DNA from: Metasolibacillus meyeri
Lineage (GTDB): Bacteria > Bacillota > Bacilli > Bacillales_A > Planococcaceae
Length of the DNA stretch: 58,374 nucleotides
Reading direction: 5' to 3'
NCBI RefSeq assembly: GCF_003049505.1
Contig: NZ_PYWN01000034.1
Coordinates: 1-58,374, forward strand
Made by a program: the position numbers and the translations under genes. Of the stretch, positions 8,592-17,954 are shown one piece after another; within the stretch, counting starts at the first letter, position 1, and every line of letters begins with the position of its first letter. The notes below the pieces were generated by a model. It was not told the DNA's origin and made no database searches. It saw only the letters and a list, made by a program, of their open reading frames with translations.

Positions 8592-9830
8592 ATGACAAAA
8601 CGTAGAGTTGTAATAACAGGAATTGGAGCAGTAACACCACTTGGAGCTAATGCTGAAGCAACATGGGACGCTATTAAAGCAGGTAAATCTGGAATTGGCC
8701 CATTAACACGCGTAGATGCGGAGAAATTTACGGCGAAAGTAGCGGCTGAAATCAATGATTTTGATATTGAACAATTTGTAGAGCGTAAAGAGGCACGCAA
8801 AATGGACCGCTTTACACAATATGCAGTGGCAGCATCGATGATGGCTGCTAAAGATGCTGATTTAACAATTACGGAGGAAATGGCACCGCGTGTAGGTGTT
8901 TGGATTGGCTCAGGTATCGGTGGTATGGAAACATATGAGCAGCAATTTTTAACTTTTCAAGAGCGTGGCGCTCGTCGAGTAAGCCCGTTCTTTATTCCGA
9001 TGCTTATTCCAGACATGGCTTCAGGTCAAGTATCGATTTATTTAGGGGCAAAAGGACCAAACTCATGTTCAGTAACAGCTTGCGCATCTGGTACAAACTC
9101 AATTGGGGATGCGTTTAAAGTGATTGAGCGCGGCGATGCAGATGTTATGATTTCGGGTGGCGCAGAGGCACCGATTGTGAATTTAGCAATCGCAGGTTTT
9201 ACAGCAAATACAGCATTGACAACAAATGATGATCCAGCAACAGCAAGTCGTCCATTCGATAAAGATCGCGATGGTTTTGTTATTGGTGAAGGTGCAGGCA
9301 TAGTTGTTTTAGAGGAGCTAGAGCATGCTTTAGCACGTGGTGCAAAAATTTATGGTGAAGTAGTAGGTTATGGTGCAACTGGAGATGCGCATCATATTAC
9401 AGCGCCAGCACCAGAGGGTGAAGGAGCTGCTCGCGCAATGAAGCAAGCATTGAATGATGCAGGTATTGAGCCAAATGTAGTTGGCTATATAAATGCCCAT
9501 GGTACAAGCACACCATACAATGATTCATTTGAAACACAAGCAGTAAAAGCTGTCTTTGGAGAACATGCCTATAAGTTAGCGATGAGTTCAACAAAATCAA
9601 TGACAGGCCATTTATTAGGCGCTGCTGGCGGTATTGAAGCCATCTTTACTGTTTTAGCATTACATGAAGGCATTTTACCACCAACAATTAATTTACACAC
9701 GCCAGACCCAGAATGTGATTTAGATTACGTAGCAAATGAAGCAAGAGAAGCATCTATCGAGTATGCATTAAGCAATTCGTTAGGCTTCGGCGGGCATAAC
9801 GCTTGTTTATTATTTAAGAAATATAGCTAA
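8592..9830 (+). CDS. fabF: beta-ketoacyl-ACP synthase II
   Basis: 412-residue FabF, the elongating condensing enzyme of type II fatty-acid synthesis. The Cys-His-His active site is present: C164 in TACASGTNS, His in [12 protein letters not shown], and His in [13 protein letters not shown]. Thiolase fold of full length. Translationally close to fabH (19 bp, GAGGGGGAAG ribosome-binding site) and ended by a strong terminator, so the pair is one FapR operon. Confidence 0.97.
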   Translation: MTKRRVVITGIGAVTPLGANAEATWDAIKAGKSGIGPLTRVDAEKFTAKVAAEINDFDIEQFVERKEARKMDRFTQYAVAASMMAAKDADLTITEEMAPRVGVWIGSGIGGMETYEQQFLTFQERGARRVSPFFIPMLIPDMASGQVSIYLGAKGPNSCSVTACASGTNSIGDAFKVIERGDADVMISGGAEAPIVNLAIAGFTANTALTTNDDPATASRPFDKDRDGFVIGEGAGIVVLEELEHALARGAKIYGEVVGYGATGDAHHITAPAPEGEGAARAMKQALNDAGIEPNVVGYINAHGTSTPYNDSFETQAVKAVFGEHAYKLAMSSTKSMTGHLLGAAGGIEAIFTVLALHEGILPPTINLHTPDPECDLDYVANEAREASIEYALSNSLGFGGHNACLLFKKYS

Positions 9831-9838
9831 TAGCTACA

Positions 9839-9870
9839 GGGCTTGTCCGAAAAATTCGGATAAGCCTTTT
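9839..9870 (+). terminator. intrinsic terminator after fabF
   Basis: Stem GGGCTTGTCCGAA / TTCGGATAAGCC with G-U wobbles, then TTTTTAT. Confidence 0.85.
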
Positions 9871-10017
9871 TATCGGACGAATGGCAGCGGTGTTCGGGCA
9901 AAATCCACTGCTTTTTGGATGAATTGTTATTTTTGAACTAGGAAGTGAACACGCCATAAAAAAATCTACTATGCTTTTCAGCGAAAGCTCTGAAAAAAAT
10001 AGCTTAATGATCAATAT

Positions 10018-10061
10018 AAAAAATCGATTTACATCAAGATTTTACTGTAAATCGATTTTTT
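10018..10061. terminator. long symmetric hairpin between fabF and a small gene
   Basis: 16-bp perfect arms AAAAAATCGATTTACA / TGTAAATCGATTTTTT. The A and T ends permit termination in either direction. No gene obviously needs it on the plus strand because fabF already has its own terminator. Confidence 0.7.
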
Positions 10062-10079
10062 AAGTACCTATGCTTTTTT

Positions 10080-11307
<1,228 letters not shown>

Positions 11308-11317
11308 TTAAATTTAA

Positions 11318-11622
11318 ATCAAAATAAAAAACATCACGCGTCCTACTTAAAAATAGTAGGGACGAATGATGTTTGGAATCCGCGGTACCACCCAGCTTGC
11401 TCAAAAATCTGAGCCTCTTGACCTTCGTAACGTGAAGTATATCGAGCTTCGCTACTACTACCTTAACTCAGCTTTAGCTGAATTAATATAATTGTTCACA
11501 AAGCTAACTCAGAAGCCCATTCTGTTTGGATAATGGTCTGTTTGCACCAACCACAGACTCTCTAAACATCACGCTCAAACGTACTCTTCTTCTTCATTGT
11601 TTTTTTTAATATATTGATTATG
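11318..11622 (-). promoter_or_regulatory. tryptophan T-box leader of trpS
   Basis: On the minus strand the T-box core GGGTGGTACCGCGG (11381-11394) precedes a terminator with arms around AACATCATTCGTCCCTAC (11329-11373) and a TTTTTATTTT tail. A TGG triplet at 11517-11519, in a GAATGGGC context, is the likely specifier codon, matching the downstream gene. Uncharged tRNA-Trp should pair with the TGG and stabilise the antiterminator. Confidence 0.93.
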
Positions 11623-11628
11623 AATGAC

Positions 11629-11658
11629 ATTATAGTATATGTGGATAAAAAAACGCAA
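11629..11658 (-). promoter_or_regulatory. trpS T-box promoter
   Basis: Minus-strand TTGCGT (11653-11658), 18-bp spacer, TATAAT (11629-11634), placed just upstream of the T-box stem I. Confidence 0.75.
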
Positions 11659-11699
11659 TACTTTTGTATAAAGTAAATTCAAAAAGGTTAATCTTAATT

Positions 11700-12120
11700 T
11701 ATCCCGTATCAGCCATCTTTTTGTATCGAAAGCGGCAGGCTGTGAAATCGATTACTTTTAAAGCGAAAATATTTAAGTGGGGCATCGACAGCCTGTAAAA
11801 AATCCCCATTTTTTACTAGCACGATGTTAGTTACACAAGCGTATTCACCGGATGTAAGGCTCTTAGCTAGTAGTAGGAGACGAAGAGAAATTCCACTGAT
11901 TGAAGGCTCACCTTATAAGAAAGAGGAACTTTTTTGCATAATAAACGTATTTGTTAATAGACAGAGTCATTTTTTCTCGATTATTTACAACTAATTGAGA
12001 AAAAGAATTGAACACATGTTTTGTTGTACCACAGTTTGGGTATAGGGATACTGTTATAAACGTTAGTTCATACACAAGTAATATTTTAACTTAGTTACAT
12101 TTCATTATTTTTCTATATTG
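11700..12120. other. intergenic stretch between trpS and spxA
   Basis: About 420 bases without a convincing gene. The first 40 bases (11701-11739) resemble a second copy at 43134-43176 (see findings). The rest has no clear hairpin with a U-tract and no start codon with a good ribosome-binding site. Long control regions are known upstream of spx genes, so part of this may be regulatory. Confidence 0.5.
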
Positions 12121-12133
12121 AAGGGGTTTTTTA

Positions 12134-12173
12134 TTGACATCCTATATTCAAAGTAAGTGTAATAGTGTATAAT
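12134..12173 (+). promoter_or_regulatory. candidate spxA promoter
   Basis: TTGACA at 12134-12139 with TGTAAT 18 bp later (12158-12163). A perfect TATAAT also lies at 12168-12173 but at non-standard distance from TTGACA. Which -10 is used cannot be decided from sequence. Confidence 0.45.
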
Positions 12174-12254
12174 AACCGTAGTACTCAAATTAAATTAATT
12201 CTAAATTAAGAATCCATAATATAGTTGATTCCAAAAAGGAAGGATGTGTTACTA

Positions 12255-12653
12255 ATGAGAGTTACGTTATTTACATCACCAAGCTGTACATCTTGCCGTA
12301 AAGCAAAAGCATGGCTTGAAGAGCATGATATAGCTTATACGGAGCGCAATATATTTTCCGAGCCATTAACAATAAGCGAAATTAAAGAAATTTTACGTAT
12401 GACGGAAGACGGGACAGATGAAATCATTTCTACTAGATCTAAAATTTTCCAAAAGTTAAATGTAGATGTGGAAAATTTACCGTTACAACGTTTGTATGAG
12501 CTTATACAAGAATATCCAGGGCTATTACGTCGTCCGATTATTTTAGATGAGAAGCGTTTACAGGTCGGTTATAATGAAGATGAAATTCGACGTTTCCTAC
12601 CACGAGGTGTCCGTGCTTTCCAATTACAAGAAGCGCAGAGAATGGTTGACTAA
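12255..12653 (+). CDS. spxA: redox-sensing transcriptional regulator Spx
   Basis: 132 residues, nearly the same as B. subtilis Spx (131). It binds the RNA polymerase alpha C-terminal domain and switches on thiol-stress genes. The redox switch C11-T-S-C14 is intact, and the conserved RPI element appears in [25 protein letters not shown]. The chosen ATG (12255) gives the family N-terminus; the upstream in-frame ATG 12225 would add ten unrelated residues. The YjbH adaptor that delivers Spx to ClpXP is encoded about 6-7 kb away in this window. Confidence 0.97.
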   Translation: MRVTLFTSPSCTSCRKAKAWLEEHDIAYTERNIFSEPLTISEIKEILRMTEDGTDEIISTRSKIFQKLNVDVENLPLQRLYELIQEYPGLLRRPIILDEKRLQVGYNEDEIRRFLPRGVRAFQLQEAQRMVD

Positions 12654-12713
12654 CAGCGCTACTTAGTGCGAAGAATAAGTACAAGCTTTTAGCAAATAGT
12701 TAATATACAGTGG

Positions 12714-12757
12714 AAGGGTGTTAAGAAAGGTTTTGCCTTTCCTAACACCCTTTTTTG
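12714..12757 (+). terminator. intrinsic terminator after spxA
   Basis: Arms AAGGGTGTTAAGAAAGG and CCTTTCCTAACACCCTT around a TTTTG loop, then TTTTT. Very stable. Confidence 0.9.
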
Positions 12758-13195
12758 TAGGACTTGCTTTGAAAATTATAAAATAGTACAATATAAATTC
12801 AAATATTCTAATAAATTAATTGCGCTTTGGCATAATGGTGTCGGAATTTTGAATAGTGCATGCATTTACGTAGAAGTGAATCTAAAAGTATCACGACACG
12901 CGTCAGCGGCTAACTTATCTACGTTGTACAAAAGTCTCTGGTATCCGCTGTAGGCTTAATCTGAAGCTGAATCAAGTTAAAATACTAACTTTCAGTAATT
13001 TTAGTGTTTTTGGTGTTTTTCCTTTTCATTTTCTAAGGGAACATCATACAATAGAATTATAGAAAAGTATTGGCGCTTTCTATAAAAGTTTGTGGCATGT
13101 TCCACTGTTATGAACATGTATGAAAAAGCTTCAAAAGATGAATGATAATTTTACATGTTCTTTTAGCAAATGACTGTGAAGGGAGTTGAGGTCGA
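12758..13195. other. intergenic stretch between spxA and mecA
   Basis: About 440 bases. An AGCGG...CCGCT inverted pair (about 12906-12951) is visible but has no T-run. No ORF with a start context. mecA control signals must lie at its right end; no consensus promoter stood out. Confidence 0.45.
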
Positions 13196-13846
13196 ATGGA
13201 CATCGAACGCATCAATGACAATACATTAAAGCTGTTCATTACGTATAGAGATATTGAAGATCGTGGTTATAGCAGAGAAGAAATATGGTATAACCGTTCT
13301 AAAGGTGAAGAGCTATTTTGGGATGTCATGGCTGAAGTCAATACAGACGATTATTTTGATTTAGAAGGACCAATTTGGATCCATGTGAACGCATCAGAAC
13401 AAGGGCTTGAAGTAATTGTTACACGTGCCAATATGAGTAGCGATGGTGAGAGTTTAACAAATGGTTTCGAAGACAATCAAGATATCGCAGCACAGTTACG
13501 CGAAATGGAAGAAACACTTTTAGAAACGATAGAAAATGAAGATAATGAGGACAGCACAAGTTTATTGGGTGCTCGCTATAAATTTAAAGATATTGATGAA
13601 TTAATACCAGTTGCCAAGCGTCTAGTCACATACGGAGCGGCATCATCACTATATAAGATGGACAATGAATACTATTTATCAGTCGATTTCTCGGAAATGG
13701 CAGATGCTTATGAGCGCCGAAATGCGATTGCTATTTTAAAGGAGTATTTACAGCCAACAAAATTAACAATTCACCGCATTGAAGAGTATGGGCAACCTAT
13801 TATGCCAGAGGATTGTTTCGAAACTGTTATTCAATATTTCGCATAA
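13196..13846 (+). CDS. mecA: ClpC adaptor protein MecA
   Basis: 216 residues, typical MecA length. The N-terminal substrate-binding segment MDIERINDNTLKLFITYRDI and the C-terminal ClpC-binding domain (about 110-216, beginning YKFKDIDELIPVAKRL) are both present, joined by an acidic linker. MecA feeds ComK and other substrates to ClpC-ClpP and activates ClpC assembly. Location between spxA and coiA matches B. subtilis. Good ribosome-binding site GGGAGTTGAGG. Confidence 0.95.
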   Translation: MDIERINDNTLKLFITYRDIEDRGYSREEIWYNRSKGEELFWDVMAEVNTDDYFDLEGPIWIHVNASEQGLEVIVTRANMSSDGESLTNGFEDNQDIAAQLREMEETLLETIENEDNEDSTSLLGARYKFKDIDELIPVAKRLVTYGAASSLYKMDNEYYLSVDFSEMADAYERRNAIAILKEYLQPTKLTIHRIEEYGQPIMPEDCFETVIQYFA

Positions 13847-13851
13847 GGAAG

Positions 13852-13897
13852 AGCTGTCAGGAAAGCAAGTTAACGCGTCACTTTCCCGACAGCTTTT
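13852..13897 (+). terminator. intrinsic terminator after mecA
   Basis: Arms AGCTGTCAGGAAAG and CTTTCCCGACAGCT, then TTTTTGCTGTTTTG. The tail belongs to a small repeat family shared with the pepF terminator. Confidence 0.85.
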
Positions 13898-14069
13898 TGC
13901 TGTTTTGTGGAAATGATACTTATTATATAAAAAGTATCTTTCTTGTAAAGGGTTGAAGACACTGGAACGAACACTTTGCTTTTAAAATTAAATTGAATAA
14001 GAGAAACTTAAATTTTTCGCTTTGTTGCGACAATTTTGACGTATGGGACAGCTTCTTAAATTTTTTATT

Positions 14070-14097
14070 TTGAAAAATCTGATAATTGATTTATAAT
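14070..14097 (+). promoter_or_regulatory. coiA promoter
   Basis: TTGAAA (14070-14075), 16-bp spacer, TATAAT (14092-14097). The start point would fall near 14104, which excludes the longer coiA frame beginning at 14086. Confidence 0.6.
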
Positions 14098-14121
14098 GGA
14101 AGGAGGAAAGGAGGTTGCATT

Positions 14122-15255
14122 TTGTTAGTTGCTCATACTGAACAAGGACAACTAATTACGATTACGCTAGGTACATGTTTAAATCACTTACAGCAATTGC
14201 GTCAAACAACCACATTTTATTGTCCACAATGCAAACAACCACTGCAATTAAAAATTGGACGAGTTAAAATCCCACATTTTGCACACAAACAACTAAATGA
14301 TTGTGACGCTTCTTTTACAGAGGGCGAATCCCCTATGCATCTATTAGGGAAACAGCAGCTATTTTCCTTTTTTCAAAAACGAGTAGAAAAAGTAGTACTT
14401 GAAGGTTACTTATCTCGATTGCAGCAAAGACCCGATTTATTTATTACACATCGTCAGCAGCATTATGCGATCGAATTTCAATGTAGCACCATTCCATTTG
14501 AACAGTTTAATGAAAGAACGACAGGCTATGAAAAACATGGCATTATTCCGTTATGGATTGCAAAAGCTCCGAATAAAATCCCCACATTTGGCATAAGAAA
14601 GATATCATTAAGCCAATTTTACCAACAATTTTTCAAACGCTATCAAAATGAGCTTTACTTAATCACATATGACACCGTGCATAGTCGCTTTATTTATTTT
14701 AGTAATTTGCAATATGTGCAAGGGCGTACTTGGCTTGCTAATATTCAGCCACTGCCACTAGACAGGCAACATTTTCCCTTTTTTGTACCAAAGCGATTAA
14801 CAGAAGTATATTTGAAGGAAATGCTTGATTTATACAAGCTGCAACGAGTTAACTTTTTACGAACGAAAGTCATTTTTAATCGTAAAGGCTTAAACGATTT
14901 ATTTTTGCGAGGGCTTTATGAACAGCGTCTCACTTATGAGCAACTACCGAATTATATTGGTATACCTATTTGTAGGGGAGAGGCGATACCTCTATTTAGC
15001 GCCGAGTGGCAAAGCCATGTATTTTATTTTTTACGCATTTTTAATCTCAAGATTTCACAGCTGGATGAAGTGAAAATATGGGCCTTTTTAAGATGGTCTA
15101 AATTGCCACAAACAACAGAAGCACTTTTAGCAGTGGAGCGTTATATTGATTTTTTATGTATGCTAGGTGTTGAGTCAATTATTAATAAAATTGAAGATAC
15201 GACGTTATTTCATCATTTAGCTAGCGAATTGATTGCATTTTCTGAAAAGAATTGA
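14122..15255 (+). CDS. coiA: competence protein CoiA
   Basis: 377 residues from a TTG start 7 nt after AAAGGAGG. The longer ATG 14086 is rejected because a promoter -10 box overlaps it. The N-terminal part has CPQCKQPLQLKIG...KIPHFAH, a conserved Cys/His cluster. It is followed by the nuclease-like core RPDLFI...YAIEFQCS with the D/E-x-Q arrangement of the PD-(D/E)XK fold. CoiA is induced in competence and is needed for recombination of incoming single-stranded DNA. Position mecA-coiA-pepF matches B. subtilis yjbF. Confidence 0.88.
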   Translation: MLVAHTEQGQLITITLGTCLNHLQQLRQTTTFYCPQCKQPLQLKIGRVKIPHFAHKQLNDCDASFTEGESPMHLLGKQQLFSFFQKRVEKVVLEGYLSRLQQRPDLFITHRQQHYAIEFQCSTIPFEQFNERTTGYEKHGIIPLWIAKAPNKIPTFGIRKISLSQFYQQFFKRYQNELYLITYDTVHSRFIYFSNLQYVQGRTWLANIQPLPLDRQHFPFFVPKRLTEVYLKEMLDLYKLQRVNFLRTKVIFNRKGLNDLFLRGLYEQRLTYEQLPNYIGIPICRGEAIPLFSAEWQSHVFYFLRIFNLKISQLDEVKIWAFLRWSKLPQTTEALLAVERYIDFLCMLGVESIINKIEDTTLFHHLASELIAFSEKN

Positions 15256-15301
15256 GAAAATGAAAAAGTATTTCGTAATATGATTTTTGGAGGCATTTAT
15301 A

Positions 15302-17110
15302 ATGGCAAAACAAGTGTTAACACGTGAAGAGGTTCCTGTAGAGTTAACTTGGGATTTAACATCTATTTTCCCGACAAACGAAGCATGGGAGCAAGAATTT
15401 GCAGAAATTCAAAGTTTATTAGAGCAAGCGAGAGAATATAAAGGGAAAGTAGCGACAGGAGCACAAGGGTTATTTGATACATTACAATATAGCGATTTAG
15501 TTAGCCAACGTCTTAGCAAGCTATATGTATACAGTCACTTAAAACACGACCAAGATACAGCAAATGGCACATATCAGGCGATGGATAGCCGTGTAAAATC
15601 ACTTGGTGCAAAGCTTAGTGCAGCACTATCATTCATCACACCAGAAATTTTAGCGTTAGATGAAGCAACGATTGCTGCATATGTTGCAGAGTATGATGAA
15701 CTAAAATTATATGAACAAAGTTTAAAAGAACTGAATTTAGGTCGCCCTCACATTTTATCTGCTGAAAAGGAAGAACTACTTGCACAATTGTCTGAAGTTT
15801 CAAACGCATCAGGTGAAACATTCGGTGCATTAAACAATGCGGATATTGAATTCCCTAAAGTAAAAAATGATGATGGAGAAGAAGTGCCATTAACGCATGG
15901 TTCTTATATTTCATTTTTAGAAAGTGATAACCGTGAAGTACGTGAAGGTGCATTTAAAGCAATGTACAGCACTTATGGCAAGTTCCGCAATACATTTGCA
16001 TCGACATTAGCTGGTAACGTAAAGGCACAAAATGCCAATGCGAAAGTGCGCAATTACGAATCAGCTCGCCATGCAGCGATGAGCAATAACTTCATTCCAG
16101 AAAAAGTGCATGATCAATTAATTTCAACAATCCATGATCATTTACCTGTACTACACCGTTATATCGAATTACGTAAAAAGGTGCTTGGCTTAGAAGAGCT
16201 GCATATGTACGACTTATTCACGCCGCTTGTGAAGGAAGTCAAAATGGAAATGCCATACGATAAGGCGAAAGACCTGATGGTGAAAAGCTTTGCGCCACTG
16301 GGAGAAGAATACCAAAACATCGTACAACAAGGTTTAGATAGCCGTTGGGTGGATGTTCTTGAAAATAAAGGGAAGCGTAGCGGTGCATATTCATCAGGTA
16401 CGTTCGGTACAAACCCATATGTTTTAATGAACTGGCAAAATAATATGGATAACTTATTTACGCTAGCACATGAGTTTGGTCATAGCTTACATAGCTATTA
16501 TTCTCGTGCGAACCAACCATATCCATATGCAAGCTACTCGATTTTTGTAGCGGAAGTTGCGTCAACGTGTAATGAGGAACTATTATTTGATTACTTATTA
16601 AACACGCTAGAAGATCCACAGCAAAAAATTTATTTATTAAATCACTGGTTAGATGGATTCCGAGGTACAGTATTCCGTCAAACAATGTTTGCTGAGTTTG
16701 AACATATTATTCACGAAATGGATCGCAACGGTGAAGCATTAACTGCAGAAAAATTAACGGAAGTTTACTATAACTTGAACAAGCAATACTTTGGTGATGC
16801 AATGGTAGTAGACGAGGAAATTGGCTTAGAGTGGGCACGTATTCCACACTTCTACTACAATTACTATGTGTATCAATATGCGACAGGTCAAAGTGCGGCA
16901 ACAGCATTAAGCAAGCAAATTTTAGAGGAAGGTCAACCAGCAGTGGAACGTTATATTAATAACTTCTTAAAAGCGGGTTGCTCAAACTTCCCAATCGAAG
17001 TATTAAAAGCGGCAGGTGTTGATATGGAATCACCGGCACCAATCGCAGAAGCATGTAAAGTGTTCGAAGAAAAATTAAACGAGCTAGAGAAATTGCTTTT
17101 AGCTAATTAG
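15302..17110 (+). CDS. pepF: oligoendopeptidase F (M3 zinc metallopeptidase)
   Basis: 602 residues from ATG 15302 after a GGAGG site; an in-frame TTG 15287 lies upstream of the site and is rejected. Zinc-binding HEFGH at about 390-394, with the downstream glutamate in the SIFVAEVAST helix, as in M3B peptidases. Cytosolic; cleaves peptides of roughly 7-17 residues. Conserved neighbour of coiA and, in Bacillales and staphylococci, of the RoxS/RsaE RNA, which is also the case here. Confidence 0.96.
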   Translation: MAKQVLTREEVPVELTWDLTSIFPTNEAWEQEFAEIQSLLEQAREYKGKVATGAQGLFDTLQYSDLVSQRLSKLYVYSHLKHDQDTANGTYQAMDSRVKSLGAKLSAALSFITPEILALDEATIAAYVAEYDELKLYEQSLKELNLGRPHILSAEKEELLAQLSEVSNASGETFGALNNADIEFPKVKNDDGEEVPLTHGSYISFLESDNREVREGAFKAMYSTYGKFRNTFASTLAGNVKAQNANAKVRNYESARHAAMSNNFIPEKVHDQLISTIHDHLPVLHRYIELRKKVLGLEELHMYDLFTPLVKEVKMEMPYDKAKDLMVKSFAPLGEEYQNIVQQGLDSRWVDVLENKGKRSGAYSSGTFGTNPYVLMNWQNNMDNLFTLAHEFGHSLHSYYSRANQPYPYASYSIFVAEVASTCNEELLFDYLLNTLEDPQQKIYLLNHWLDGFRGTVFRQTMFAEFEHIIHEMDRNGEALTAEKLTEVYYNLNKQYFGDAMVVDEEIGLEWARIPHFYYNYYVYQYATGQSAATALSKQILEEGQPAVERYINNFLKAGCSNFPIEVLKAAGVDMESPAPIAEACKVFEEKLNELEKLLLAN

Positions 17111-17129
17111 TTTAAATAAGGGCTGTGGA

Positions 17130-17175
17130 AGTGTCTGAGGAGTGGTCTAATGTACCATTCTTCGGGCACTTTTTG
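17130..17175 (+). terminator. intrinsic terminator after pepF
   Basis: 17-bp stem with several G-U pairs (AGTGTCTGAGGAGTGGT / ACCATTCTTCGGGCACT), then TTTTTGCTGTTTTG, the same tail as after mecA. Confidence 0.8.
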
Positions 17176-17221
17176 CTGTTTTGTTGAAATAATAGCTTAT
17201 TGATAAAAAAGTATCTCAACC

Positions 17222-17314
17222 TTTCAAAGAACAGCCCCACTTTCCTAAAAGGTTAATATTTTTAAAAGTAGCAAAATAAAACTGTCAAAAAAGCGGCACA
17301 TCAGACCGCTTTTT
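17222..17314 (+). repeat. direct repeat copy 1, with hairpin
   Basis: Begins TTTCAAAGAACAGCCCCAC and ends with a 34-base block (17281-17314) that matches copy 2 except for one base. The block forms a GCGG/CCGC hairpin with T-run. No coding frame. Confidence 0.75.
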
Positions 17315-17471
17315 ATTAGAGGGTTAACTAAAGTAATATGCACCTGCAGTGACTACGTCACCCTCGTTGCAAAGGACCGAGCTATACATATACTCTGAAC
17401 AACGAACAATCTAGTTCAATTACCTCTTTTTAAAATGAAACAAAGAGGCTTTAAAACAAGTGTTTTTAAAT

Positions 17472-17570
17472 TTTCAAAAATCAGCCCCACTTTTCTAACA
17501 AGTAAAACATTTTAAATAGTAGCACATAAAACTGTCAAAAAAGCGGCACGTCAGACCGCTTTTTTGACAG
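17472..17570 (+). repeat. direct repeat copy 2, with 15-bp perfect hairpin
   Basis: Second copy of the element at 17222, about 250 bp downstream in the same orientation. Here the hairpin arms CTGTCAAAAAAGCGG (17532-17546) and CCGCTTTTTTGACAG (17556-17570) pair perfectly. Terminator-like. Confidence 0.75.
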
Positions 17571-17653
17571 CCCCCCTTTGGAACCGCTTACTATATGACG
17601 ATTTTGTGAAACAAGCTGTAAAGCGTTGCAAGTGCTGATATTACGTGATAAAG

Positions 17654-17676
17654 TAATACATGTGAAATACATCACA
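17654..17676 (+). promoter_or_regulatory. RoxS promoter -10 and Rex/Fnr-type operator
   Basis: TAATAC (17654-17659) is placed correctly for a start near 17664. It is followed by TGTGA-N6-TCACA (17661-17676). In B. subtilis the NADH-responsive repressor Rex controls roxS; the dyad also satisfies the Fnr/Crp box consensus. No good -35 is visible, in keeping with activator (ResD-type) dependence. Confidence 0.75.
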
Positions 17677-17773
17677 TAACAAACATACACCCCTTTGTTT
17701 GAACGTGAACATTTCTCCCATCCCCTTTTGTGTAAGAGGCGCCCTATTGTCGAGAGTAGGGCGTCTCTTTTGT
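17664..17773 (+). ncRNA. roxS: small regulatory RNA RoxS/RsaE
   Basis: About 110 nt matching RsaE/RoxS as I remember it. The 5' part reads CACATAACAAACATACACC, then two C-rich single-stranded seeds, CCCCTTTGTTTGAACGTGA and TTTCTCCCATCCCCTTTTG. It ends in a terminator stem (17735-17769) with T's. RoxS/RsaE pairs through the C-rich seeds with ribosome-binding sites of central-metabolism mRNAs and rebalances the NAD/NADH ratio. In S. aureus rsaE lies between pepF and yjbH, the same locus as here. Oddities are an extra A in the first seed (ACACCCC) and CCCCTTTTG in the second. Confidence 0.92.
17735..17773 (+). terminator. terminator of RoxS
   Basis: Arms AGAGGCGCCCTA and TAGGGCGTCTCT, then TTTTGTTTTTTT. 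Confidence 0.9.
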
Positions 17774-17843
17774 TTTTTTATCAGGCATAAATGAAACTTT
17801 CCTTTAATTTTTTTCGTATAGTAGTCTAAATATAAAGTGAATT

Positions 17844-17927
17844 TTCAGTCCATGAATTGACTGAACGTGAGGTTTTACAGGCTGTTTAAACTTCCTTCTT
17901 TTTGAAGGGAGTGTTTTACAAGCCTGT
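17844..17927 (+). promoter_or_regulatory. structured leader of the EcsC-family gene
   Basis: Two dyads precede the gene: TTCAGTC-N8-GACTGAA (17844-17865) and a long hairpin whose arms start ACAGGCT (17877) and end AGCCTGT (17927), with an inner CTTCCTTC / GAAGGGAG stem. No U-tract follows, so this is not a simple terminator; operator or mRNA-stability function is possible. Confidence 0.5.
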
Positions 17928-17954
17928 TGATACGAGATAAAGGACGTGAAAAAG

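Noticed and set aside
17222-17570. Direct repeats considered as insertion-sequence ends
   Set aside because: No transposase frame between the copies and no target duplication seen; hairpins look like terminators.
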